Source: Hyphomicrobiales bacterium
Lineage (GTDB): Bacteria > Pseudomonadota > Alphaproteobacteria > Rhizobiales > Aestuariivirgaceae
Direction: 5' to 3'
Assembly: GCA_012032065.1 (NCBI GenBank)
Contig: JAAURV010000231.1
Span: 1 to 5,343 of the forward strand
DNA length: 5,343 nucleotides
Below, piece after piece: positions 1 to 5,343 of this stretch; position 1 is the first letter of the stretch; each line of letters opens with the position of its first letter. The position numbers were made by a program, and so were the translations under genes. The notes under the pieces are model-generated. The model did no database searches and had not been told where the DNA came from. It was given only the letters and a program-made list of their open reading frames with translations.

Positions 1-2829
1 GGCGGGGGGAAGGATGAATTGCATCGCGATCCATCTTCCCCTCCCCACCAATTTCTTCAGTGTACGGAATTGCGGAGCGCTCTCTTCGACTTGATCTGCC
101 GCCCTCTCCACTTTCACCCGGAGATCGTACCACGCGGCCTGGCCGGTCACGGGATCGCTGTTGGAATAGCGGTAGCCGCCTTCGCGTTCGGGGAGAAGAT
201 CGGAGATCAAGTGATTGAGCAGGAATCCCTTTTTTGATTCGGGCGACGCCGAGTCAAGGTTCCATGCGCCGGATCTTTTTCCGATAGCATTCCAGGTCCA
301 CACCGTGTTGCGCTCGACGCCATCCATGAGCTTCGCCTGCACTTTGATGCGGCCGTGGCGCGAGGTGACGAAGACCCAGTCGCCATCGGCGATGCCGAGT
401 TCCTCCGCGCGGCCCTTGTGCATGTAGAGCCAGTTGCGGCCGAGGATTTGCCGAAGCCAGGCGTTCTGCGATCCCCAGGAATGATACATGGCCATGGGCC
501 GCTGGGTGACGGCATGCATTTCAAACTCCGCTCCCTCGTCGAGCGGCGGATACCAGAAGGGCAGCGGATCGAAGTGCTTCGCGATGCGTTCGCGATGATG
601 TTCGGGCGGCACGGTCTTGCCATGGCCCTCGGCCGCGAGGCGAAACTTCTGCAGGGGCTCGCTGTAGATCTGGTGAAAGATCGGCTCCGGCCTGCCCAGA
701 AAACCGAAGAACACCGCCCAATCGAGATAGTCCCAGTTCACATGGCGATAGTATTTCATGTGATTGGGCAGTTCGAGAAACCAATGGCAGCCGTTCTCGA
801 TGTATTTCTCAAGCTGCTTCGGATTGGGCGGGCCTTTGCCGTTGAGCGTGCCGTTCGACCCGCGCCATCCCGCAAGCGGGCCTAAGCCCGGCGCGCGTTC
901 ATGGTTCACAAGGTAGTCGGGATAGCCTCCCGGATAACGCGGGCTGCCATCGGGCCTGGTCATGCCGGGGAGACCAAGCCGCGCGCCCAGATCGAGCAGC
1001 ACCGACTGAAACGGCCTCACATCGCGATCCGGCTCCACAACGGGCTGGCGAATCGAATCCGCTGGCCCATCGGCTTCCGAAATCGGACGATCCAGTAACG
1101 AGATGCAATCCCAGCGTTCGAGATATGTCGTATCAGGCAGAACCAGATCGGCGTAATGCACCATCTCGGAGGCATAGGCGTCGGAATAGATGATGTGCGG
1201 AATGACGTATTCGCCATCGGCGCGCTTGGCCGTCAGGTTCTTGAGCGTGTCCGGCACATTCATGGCCGAGTTCCAGCTCATGTTGGCCATGTACATGAAG
1301 AGCGTGTCGATCGAGTAGGGATCGCCATTCGCCGCATTGGTGATGACAGTATGCATCATCCCGTGGGCGGCGAGCGGCGCATCCCAGGAATAGGCCTTGT
1401 CGATCCTGAGAGGTTTTCCTTCATCGTCGACAAGCAGATCCTCGGGACTCACCACGAAACCCAGCGGCGGCCCGGGAAGCGGCGTGTTGGGTTTCACCTG
1501 ATGCGGTTTTCCGGCGGGGCGCACGCCGGGCGGCACAGGCTTGGGGAACGGCGCCTTGTAGCGGAAACCGCCGGGCACATCGATAGTGCCAAGCAGCATC
1601 TGAAGAATGTGGATGAGCCGGCAGGTTTGGAAGCCATTCGAATGGGCCGATATGCCGCGCATGGCATGCATGGAAACGGGACGGCCCAGCATGGTGTCAT
1701 GGCGCCGGCCGGCATAATCCGTCCACGGAATATCAAGCTGGATGGTTTGATTAAAGGCGACATCGGCGAGTTCCGCGGCGATGCGGCGGATGGTCGAGGC
1801 GGGAACGCCGCAGCGATCAGCCACCGCATCGGGTGCATGTTCCGGCGCAGTGAAACGTTCGGCCAGAAGCTGAAACGCAGTCACGACTTTCCGGCCGTCC
1901 GGCAGCGTGAAGCGGCCCATGAGCGCGGGCAGTGCATCGCTGGATTGCGCGGAGAGCGGTGAGTTTGAATGCGTGTCCCAGACTTGCGGCACGCCAGCCG
2001 CCGAACGGGCGAAGAGGCCGTGATCGTGGGCACCGGGATTCTCCAGCACAAGCCACGGCGCATTGCTGTGGCGCATCAATTGCTCGCCATCGATCATCTG
2101 GGCCGAGAGCAATTCGTGAATGATGGCCGAGACGAAGAGCCCGTCGGTGCCCGGTCTGATGCCGATCCATTCATCCGCGATCGCCGAATAGCCGGTCTTG
2201 ATCGGATTGATCGAGACGATCTTGGCGCCGCGCTCTTTCAGTTGCGCCAAGCCCTTCTTGATCGGATTGGAGGCGTGATCCTCGGCCACGCCGAAGAGCA
2301 GGAAGTATTTGGTGTATTTCCAGTCCGGCTCGCCGAACTCCCAGAACGAACCGCCGATGGTGTAGAGCCCGGCGGCGGCCATGTTCACCGAACAGAATCC
2401 GCCATGGGCGGCGTAGTTTGGCGTTCCGAATTGCGAAGCCCACCAGCCGGTCAGACCTTGCGACTGATCGCGGCCGGTGAAGAAGGCGAGTTTGCGCGGA
2501 TTGTCGTTGCGGATTTGCGAGAGCCACAGGGTGGCGATCCGCATCGCCTCTTCCCATTCGATCTCGCGGAACTCGCCCGAACCGCGTTCGCCCACGCGCA
2601 GCAGCGGCTTCGAGAGCCGGGCCGGCGAATAGTGCTGCATGATGCCGGCAGCTCCCTTGCCGCAGATCACCCCCTTGTTCACCGGATGATCGCGGTTGCC
2701 TTCGATGTAGGTGACCGTGCCGTCCTTGAGATAGACTTTGATCCCGCAGCGGCAGGCGCACATGTAGCAGGTGGTCGTCTTGGTCTCGTCCCAGGTCTTG
2801 GGCGATGTTTCGATCAGGGGTTCGGCCAT
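1..2829 (-). CDS. soeA: Sulfite dehydrogenase (quinone), molybdopterin subunit SoeA; 3' end cut by window edge
   Basis: This is the catalytic subunit of the SoeABC complex, which oxidises sulfite to sulfate in the cytoplasm and passes two electrons through the iron-sulfur subunit SoeB and membrane subunit SoeC to quinone. The frame is open for 943 codons with no stop; I checked it at about 2652, 2394, 1140, 510 and 264 and it stays in phase. An N-terminal [4Fe-4S] motif has Cys21, Cys24, Cys28 and Cys56 (TTTCYMCACRCG, then GVICGKG). The block TGRDQSQ (118-124) is followed by GTPNYAAHGGFCSVNMA (135-151), where Cys146 is the candidate Mo ligand. Also seen are SNGFQT (397-402), LPDTTYLER (564-572) and a C-terminal molybdopterin-dinucleotide-binding domain from about 770 (TQRPMAMYHSW at 775-785). 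These blocks match my memory of Allochromatium vinosum SoeA, which is about the same length, so only a few residues should be missing. There is no twin-arginine signal, as expected for a cytoplasmic enzyme. An in-frame ATG at 2841 is an alternative start. Confidence 0.88.
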   Translation of the reverse strand, partial: MAEPLIETSPKTWDETKTTTCYMCACRCGIKVYLKDGTVTYIEGNRDHPVNKGVICGKGAAGIMQHYSPARLSKPLLRVGERGSGEFREIEWEEAMRIATLWLSQIRNDNPRKLAFFTGRDQSQGLTGWWASQFGTPNYAAHGGFCSVNMAAAGLYTIGGSFWEFGEPDWKYTKYFLLFGVAEDHASNPIKKGLAQLKERGAKIVSINPIKTGYSAIADEWIGIRPGTDGLFVSAIIHELLSAQMIDGEQLMRHSNAPWLVLENPGAHDHGLFARSAAGVPQVWDTHSNSPLSAQSSDALPALMGRFTLPDGRKVVTAFQLLAERFTAPEHAPDAVADRCGVPASTIRRIAAELADVAFNQTIQLDIPWTDYAGRRHDTMLGRPVSMHAMRGISAHSNGFQTCRLIHILQMLLGTIDVPGGFRYKAPFPKPVPPGVRPAGKPHQVKPNTPLPGPPLGFVVSPEDLLVDDEGKPLRIDKAYSWDAPLAAHGMMHTVITNAANGDPYSIDTLFMYMANMSWNSAMNVPDTLKNLTAKRADGEYVIPHIIYSDAYASEMVHYADLVLPDTTYLERWDCISLLDRPISEADGPADSIRQPVVEPDRDVRPFQSVLLDLGARLGLPGMTRPDGSPRYPGGYPDYLVNHERAPGLGPLAGWRGSNGTLNGKGPPNPKQLEKYIENGCHWFLELPNHMKYYRHVNWDYLDWAVFFGFLGRPEPIFHQIYSEPLQKFRLAAEGHGKTVPPEHHRERIAKHFDPLPFWYPPLDEGAEFEMHAVTQRPMAMYHSWGSQNAWLRQILGRNWLYMHKGRAEELGIADGDWVFVTSRHGRIKVQAKLMDGVERNTVWTWNAIGKRSGAWNLDSASPESKKGFLLNHLISDLLPEREGGYRYSNSDPVTGQAAWYDLRVKVERAADQVEESAPQFRTLKKLVGRGRWIAMQFILPPA

Positions 2830-2841
2830 GGCCTGTGGCAT

Positions 2842-2847
2842 TTCTCC
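2842..2847 (-). promoter_or_regulatory. Probable soeA ribosome binding site (GGAGAA), start ambiguous
   Basis: On the minus strand GGAGAA directly abuts the ATG at 2841 and lies 12 bases before the ATG at 2829. The first spacing is too short for a normal Shine-Dalgarno interaction and the second is rather long but workable, so 2829 (protein beginning MAEPLIET) is preferred over 2841 (MPQAMAEP). The two proteins differ by only four residues. Confidence 0.4.
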
Positions 2848-2880
2848 GCGCGGCTCTACCTTACGGTCCAAATTGGCCCT

Positions 2881-2908
2881 ATCATAGGTCCAGCAACGCT
2901 TTTCCCAA
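2881..2908 (-). promoter_or_regulatory. Candidate sigma-70-type promoter for soeA
   Basis: Read on the minus strand, TTGGGA (2908-2903) and TATGAT (2886-2881) are separated by 16 bases. The -10 matches TATAAT at five of six positions and the -35 matches TTGACA at four of six. Transcription would begin near 2874, giving a leader of roughly 45 bases. The -10 hexamer sits under the middle GGTCCA element and the -35 touches the third one, so a bound regulator would contact the polymerase site directly. This is a pattern match only; alphaproteobacterial promoters are often weak matches. Confidence 0.35.
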
Positions 2909-2911
2909 GGA
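2907..2911 (+). promoter_or_regulatory. Ribosome binding site of the MocR-type regulator
   Basis: AAGGA lies seven bases before the ATG at 2919, a near-ideal Shine-Dalgarno placement. It fixes the start at 2919 rather than at the upstream in-frame codons reaching back to 2805, which would run through the soeA start and the promoter region. The site overlaps the third GGWCCA element. Confidence 0.75.
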
Positions 2912-2918
2912 CCAAGCC

Positions 2919-3956
2919 ATGCGCGACTGGCTCGTGCACATCCGCCGCAACGAACATGCGAGCCTGCAGACGCAGATTCGCGAATCACTGGTCTCCGCCA
3001 TCCTCGATGGGCAACTGGCGCGGAACGAGCCGATCCCATCGACGCGCAAGATGGCGAAGTCGCTCGGCGTGTCGCGCAATACCGTCGTGCTCGCCTATCA
3101 GGGCCTGCTCGACGACGGCTATCTCGCGGCTAAGGAACGTTCGGGCTACTACGTGTCCGAGAAAGCGATGGAGAGCGTTGCGCCCGCCGCGCAGCCGCGC
3201 CGCAAGCTTCCGGGGCTCGACTGGAAAACCCGCACGATCATAGCGCCTGCGCGGCAGGAGAATATTTCGAAGCCCCTCGACTGGCAGAGCTACACCTATC
3301 CTTTCATCTACGGCCAGGTGGATCACAATCTCTTTCCGCTCGCGGAATGGCGCGACTGCACGCGGCAAGCGCTCGGCAAGAAGTGGCTCGGCTCGTGGAC
3401 CAACGACACCTGGGCGTTCGACGATCCATTGCTCGTCGAACAAATTCGACGCCGCATTCTGCCACGGCGCGGCATCATGGCGGAGAACGACGAGATCCTG
3501 GTGACGCTAGGCGCGCAGAATGCGCTGTTCCTGCTCACGAGTCTTCTTGTCGATTCGACAACGCGGGTTGCGATGGAAGAACCGGGCTTTCCCGATATGC
3601 GCAATATTTTCCAGCTGCGTTCGAAATATGTCTCGCTCGTGCCGGTCGATGAGCAGGGATTGGTCCTCAGCGACCAACTCAATACGGCGCAGGTCGTCTT
3701 CACCACGCCCAGTCATCAATTCCCGACGACCGCCACGATGCCGCTCGAGCGCCGCATGGAATTGCTCAAGCTCGCGTCGAAGCGCGACTTCGTGATCATC
3801 GAGGACGACTACGAATTCGAAACCAACTATGTCAACGAGCCCTGCCCCGCGCTCAAATCGCTCGATGACGAAGGCCGCGTCATCTATGTGGGCTCGCTGT
3901 CCAAGACCCTGTTTCCGGGGTTGCGGCTCGGGTTCATGGTTGCCCGCGGGCTTTGA
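2919..3956 (+). CDS. MocR-family (GntR winged helix + aminotransferase fold) regulator, TauR-like; N-terminal part of a frameshifted gene
   Basis: This part encodes 345 residues and stops early at TGA 3954-3956. Residues about 12-80 form a GntR winged helix: LQTQIRESLVSAILDG, then IPSTRKMAKSLGVSRNTV as the recognition region and GYLAAKERSGYYVS as the wing. The rest begins a fold-type I PLP aminotransferase domain: FIYGQVDHNLFP, LPRRGIM, TLGAQNALF, TPSHQFPTTATMP (263-275), EDDYEFE (295-301, with the Asp that holds the PLP ring nitrogen) and SLSKT, where Lys329 is the expected PLP-binding lysine. The wording of these blocks is closest in my memory to TauR, the taurine-responsive activator, though other MocR subgroups share much of it. 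The frame ends straight after GLRLGFMVA, in the middle of the domain, so this product alone would lack the small C-terminal subdomain. It is divergent from soeA and probably acts on the shared intergenic operator. A full-length homologue would be about 485 residues. Confidence 0.85.
   Translation: MRDWLVHIRRNEHASLQTQIRESLVSAILDGQLARNEPIPSTRKMAKSLGVSRNTVVLAYQGLLDDGYLAAKERSGYYVSEKAMESVAPAAQPRRKLPGLDWKTRTIIAPARQENISKPLDWQSYTYPFIYGQVDHNLFPLAEWRDCTRQALGKKWLGSWTNDTWAFDDPLLVEQIRRRILPRRGIMAENDEILVTLGAQNALFLLTSLLVDSTTRVAMEEPGFPDMRNIFQLRSKYVSLVPVDEQGLVLSDQLNTAQVVFTTPSHQFPTTATMPLERRMELLKLASKRDFVIIEDDYEFETNYVNEPCPALKSLDDEGRVIYVGSLSKTLFPGLRLGFMVARGL
3943..3954 (+). other. Frameshift site splitting the MocR gene (apparent one-base deletion)
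   Basis: The frame used from 2919 must shift to the -1 frame here for the family sequence to continue. Adding one C to the run CCC at 3943-3945 would read GCC CCG CGG GCT TTG ATG, giving MVAPRALMVEARALRRL, a normal continuation in MocR proteins. Adding a base to GGG (3948-3950) or TTT (3952-3954) would also repair the frame, but the proline after MVA favours the C run. The repaired gene would span 2919-4375 and encode 485 residues. Confidence 0.8.
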
Positions 3957-4375
3957 TGGTGGAGGCGCGCGCGCTCAGGCGGCTCATGGTTCGCCATGCG
4001 CCCAACAACAACCAGCGCGCGGCAGCGCTCTTCCTCTCGCTTGGCCATCACGATACGCTGATCCGAAGGCTGCACCGCGCCTATCGCTCGCGCTGGGACG
4101 TGATGGGAAAAGCGCTCCACAAGCATCTTCCGGATGCCAGCCGCATACCGGCATTCGGCGGCACCAGCTTTTGGGTGAAGGGGCCTCCGCGTCTCGACAG
4201 CGAAAAACTGGCGCGGAGCCTGGCCGCGAAGAGCGTGCTGATCGAACCGGGGCGGATCGATTTCGGAGCCACCAATCCGCCGCGGAACTTCTTCCGGCTG
4301 GCCTTCTCCTCACTCGACGAGGCGAAGATCGAACCAGGCATCCGGGTTCTCGCCGACGCGATCCACAATGACTGA
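3956..4375 (+). CDS. MocR-family regulator, C-terminal part of the frameshifted gene
   Basis: This frame holds the missing end of the aminotransferase domain: EARALRRLMVRHAPNNNQR, then AALFLSLGHHD, RAYRSRWDVMGKAL, FGGTSFWVKGP, SVLIEPGRIDFG and PPRNFFRLAFSS. Arg114 of this piece, in NFFRLAF, is the conserved arginine that binds a substrate or effector carboxylate in the aspartate aminotransferase fold. It has no DNA-binding part and no Shine-Dalgarno sequence, so it is not a gene in its own right. The ATG at 3956 shares one base with the upstream stop (TGATG), so reinitiation could in principle make a separate polypeptide of 139 residues; a TTG at 3953 is another possible start. The stop at 4373-4375 overlaps the transporter start. 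Conservation on both sides of the break suggests either a recent mutation or a sequencing error. Confidence 0.8.
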   Translation: MVEARALRRLMVRHAPNNNQRAAALFLSLGHHDTLIRRLHRAYRSRWDVMGKALHKHLPDASRIPAFGGTSFWVKGPPRLDSEKLARSLAAKSVLIEPGRIDFGATNPPRNFFRLAFSSLDEAKIEPGIRVLADAIHND

Positions 4376-5343
4376 CGCCGCGCAGCGGGGTGGCGACAAT
4401 CGCACGCTTGCGCTCATCTGCATCCTGCTCGCCATCGCGCTCGCCTCGACGCAGGACGCGATGATGAAGTGGCTGAGCGGAGCTTATCCGGTTCAGCAAG
4501 TCCTTTTGGTTCGCAGTCTCGTTGCCATGCCGGTGTTGCTCCCGCTGGCGGTTTCGAAACTGGGCTGGCGCAACCTCCTGACGCCAATGTGGCCTCGAAC
4601 ATTCTTTCGCGGCTTCATCATGGGCACGGCGCTTTTGAGTTTCAGCCTGGCGATCGCCGCGATTCCCATTGCCGATGCAATCACGATCTATTTCACCATG
4701 CCCTTCTTCGTCGTGGGACTTGCTCCCTTTCTCTTGAAGGAAAGGCCGAGGATCTATCGTATCATTGCCATGATCGCGGGCTTCATCGGCGTGCTGATCG
4801 CCTTCAAGCCGGGCGCCGGCTTGTTCGAACCGGCCGCATTGCTGGCGCTCTGGAGCGCCTTCGCCTATGGACTTGGCCAGATGATCGGACGCACGCTCGC
4901 AGGCCATGTTCCGGCGCGGACAGTCGCTGTGCATCAGAACTTCGTCTACTTGCTCCTGGCGCTGCTGCTGACACTTGTTTTTTTATTCGCCGACAGCGGC
5001 GCGGTAAGCCACAAAAGCCTCGCGTTCCTTACGCGCTCATGGTCTTGGCCACCGTTCTCCGATGCGGTTGTGATGCTGGGAATTGGCCTCGTCGCCTCCA
5101 TGGGCATGCTGATGTTCACCACTGCCTATTCGCTGGCGGAGTCGAATTTCGTAGCACCCTTCGAATACACCGGACTGCTGTGGGCAGTCGCCTACGGGCT
5201 CATCTTGTTCGGCGACCGCGTGCGCGAAGAGTACGCGCTGCACACGCCGATCTTCATCGACTTGCGGCACAAGCTCTACGAGCATCTCGAAACGCTCAGC
5301 GCGCTCGGCGGCGCGCTGCACCGCCGCATCGTCGAGCTGGCGA
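4368..5343 (+). CDS. EamA/DMT-family membrane transporter, C-terminal segment replaced by foreign-looking tail; cut by window edge
   Basis: Residues 1-284 form a ten-helix-type drug/metabolite transporter of the inner membrane; the substrate cannot be told. Membrane segments are visible at about 14-37, 43-63, 79-99, 101-122, 130-147, 155-173, 186-207, 231-257 and 260-281. The two halves carry the usual EamA repeat pattern, with charged linkers such as LKERPR (122-128) between helices. The expected tenth helix after LILFGDR (278-284) is missing: from Val285 the same frame continues into a soluble, charged sequence running to the right edge. The ATG at 4368 overlaps the regulator stop by eight bases (ATGACTGA), so translation is probably coupled to the MocR gene and both belong to one transcript. 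No clear Shine-Dalgarno sequence precedes it. Links to sulfite or sulfonate transport are guesses from position only; it is not a TauE/SafE-type sulfite exporter. Confidence 0.8.
   Translation, partial: MTDAAQRGGDNRTLALICILLAIALASTQDAMMKWLSGAYPVQQVLLVRSLVAMPVLLPLAVSKLGWRNLLTPMWPRTFFRGFIMGTALLSFSLAIAAIPIADAITIYFTMPFFVVGLAPFLLKERPRIYRIIAMIAGFIGVLIAFKPGAGLFEPAALLALWSAFAYGLGQMIGRTLAGHVPARTVAVHQNFVYLLLALLLTLVFLFADSGAVSHKSLAFLTRSWSWPPFSDAVVMLGIGLVASMGMLMFTTAYSLAESNFVAPFEYTGLLWAVAYGLILFGDRVREEYALHTPIFIDLRHKLYEHLETLSALGGALHRRIVELA
5220..5343 (+). other. Tail resembling the start of an orotate phosphoribosyltransferase-like protein, in frame with the transporter
   Basis: From Val285 (GTG at 5220) the translated sequence reads REEYALHTPIFIDLRHKLYE and then LETLSALGGALHRRIVELA. 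It is not membrane-like. TPIFIDLR resembles the S-P-x-Y-I-D-L-R block near the N-terminus of orotate phosphoribosyltransferases, and a helix with a regular ALG..L...I pattern follows, as in that family. Third-position GC is 38 of 41 codons here against 30 of the 41 codons at 5052-5174, only 15 codons upstream, so the composition changes as well. Only 41 codons are visible and no PRPP-binding loop is reached, so the family name is tentative. It could be a real fusion, a recombination joint or a misassembled contig end. Confidence 0.4.

Larger units (their letters stand above)
2862..2916. promoter_or_regulatory. Putative MocR/TauR-type operator: three GGWCCA elements at exact 22-bp period
   Basis: On the plus strand GGTCCA occurs at 2865-2870, GGTCCA at 2887-2892 and GGACCA at 2909-2914, with starts exactly 22 bp apart, so all three lie on the same face of the helix. 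On the minus strand the extended copies read TTGGACCGTA (2871-2862), CTGGACCTAT (2893-2884) and TTGGTCCTTG (2915-2906). The middle copy differs at one base from CTGGACYTAA, which I recall as the direct repeat bound by TauR upstream of tpa in Rhodobacter capsulatus. MocR proteins are dimers and commonly bind direct repeats about two helical turns apart. The array fills the gap between the divergent soeA and MocR genes, so it probably controls one or both. The spacing is seen in the sequence; the binding is inferred. Confidence 0.5.

Noticed and set aside
355..1962. Plus-strand open frames of 176 (355-885) and 268 residues (1156-1962) opposite soeA
   Set aside because: They are antisense shadows of a well-conserved enzyme in GC-rich DNA, have no recognisable domain and no ribosome sites.
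1..2829. Formate dehydrogenase, nitrate reductase or thiosulfate/polysulfide reductase as the identity of the molybdoenzyme
   Set aside because: The TTTCYMCACRCG opening, GTPNYAAHGGFCSVNMA and the C-terminal WTWNAIGK block agree with SoeA as I remember it. There is no selenocysteine position and no Tat signal as in periplasmic PsrA/PhsA.
2805..2918. Upstream extension of the MocR gene to 2805
   Set aside because: It would read through the start of soeA and the whole intergenic region, while AAGGA seven bases before ATG 2919 and the usual length of the N-terminal arm support 2919.
1969..3243. Plus-strand open frame of 424 residues
   Set aside because: It runs antisense through soeA, through the promoter and out of frame into the MocR gene; it has no domain, and its sequence is typical of a reverse-complement shadow.
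3951..3956. CTT TGA, the slippery stop used for +1 programmed frameshifting in prfB
   Set aside because: A +1 slip would enter the frame reading GAT GGT GGA, which is a shadow frame without family similarity. The true continuation needs -1, and neither a -1 slippery heptamer nor a prfB-like upstream AGGGGG is present.
3984..4934. Minus-strand open frame of 316 residues across MocR and transporter
   Set aside because: It lies opposite two genes with clear family motifs, is rich in Arg, Gly and Ala, and shows no domain.
5037..5321. Minus-strand open frame of 94 residues over the chimeric joint
   Set aside because: It is the reverse of the transporter and tail frames, with no recognisable motif and no start signal.

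Overview
This GC-rich window has the look of an alphaproteobacterium. The codons are rich in G and C at third positions, and the gene set (SoeA-type sulfite dehydrogenase, MocR regulator close to the TauR group, EamA transporter) fits Hyphomicrobiales or Rhodobacterales. No rRNA or housekeeping marker is present, so the genus cannot be named. There is no tRNA, CRISPR array or insertion sequence.

Layout: (1) 1-2829, minus strand: one long open frame of 943 codons that runs off the left edge. It is nearly all of the molybdopterin subunit of a cytoplasmic, quinone-linked sulfite dehydrogenase (SoeA). SoeB and SoeC would be expected just beyond the left edge. (2) 2830-2918: a short divergent promoter region with three GGWCCA elements spaced exactly 22 bp apart, overlapping a plausible soeA promoter and the ribosome binding site of the regulator. 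(3) 2919-4375, plus strand: a MocR-type regulator (GntR winged helix plus PLP aminotransferase fold). It is broken into two reading frames by an apparent one-base deletion near 3943-3954. (4) 4368-5343, plus strand: an EamA/DMT membrane transporter overlapping the regulator by 8 bases. It has nine recognisable membrane segments. At about 5220 it passes, without a stop, into a soluble sequence that resembles the start of an orotate phosphoribosyltransferase-like protein, and then leaves the right edge.

How the genes may work together (inference): sulfonates such as taurine are broken down to sulfite, and SoeABC oxidises sulfite to sulfate with electrons going to quinone. A TauR-like MocR protein divergent from soeA, with an operator resembling the remembered TauR recognition sequence, suggests the locus is tied to sulfonate-derived sulfite. 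The transporter may move a related metabolite, but nothing in its sequence gives the substrate.

The points most worth checking are the three-element operator, the frameshift in the regulator and the chimeric end of the transporter. The last two may be real mutations or fusions, or sequencing and assembly artefacts; the window alone cannot decide.
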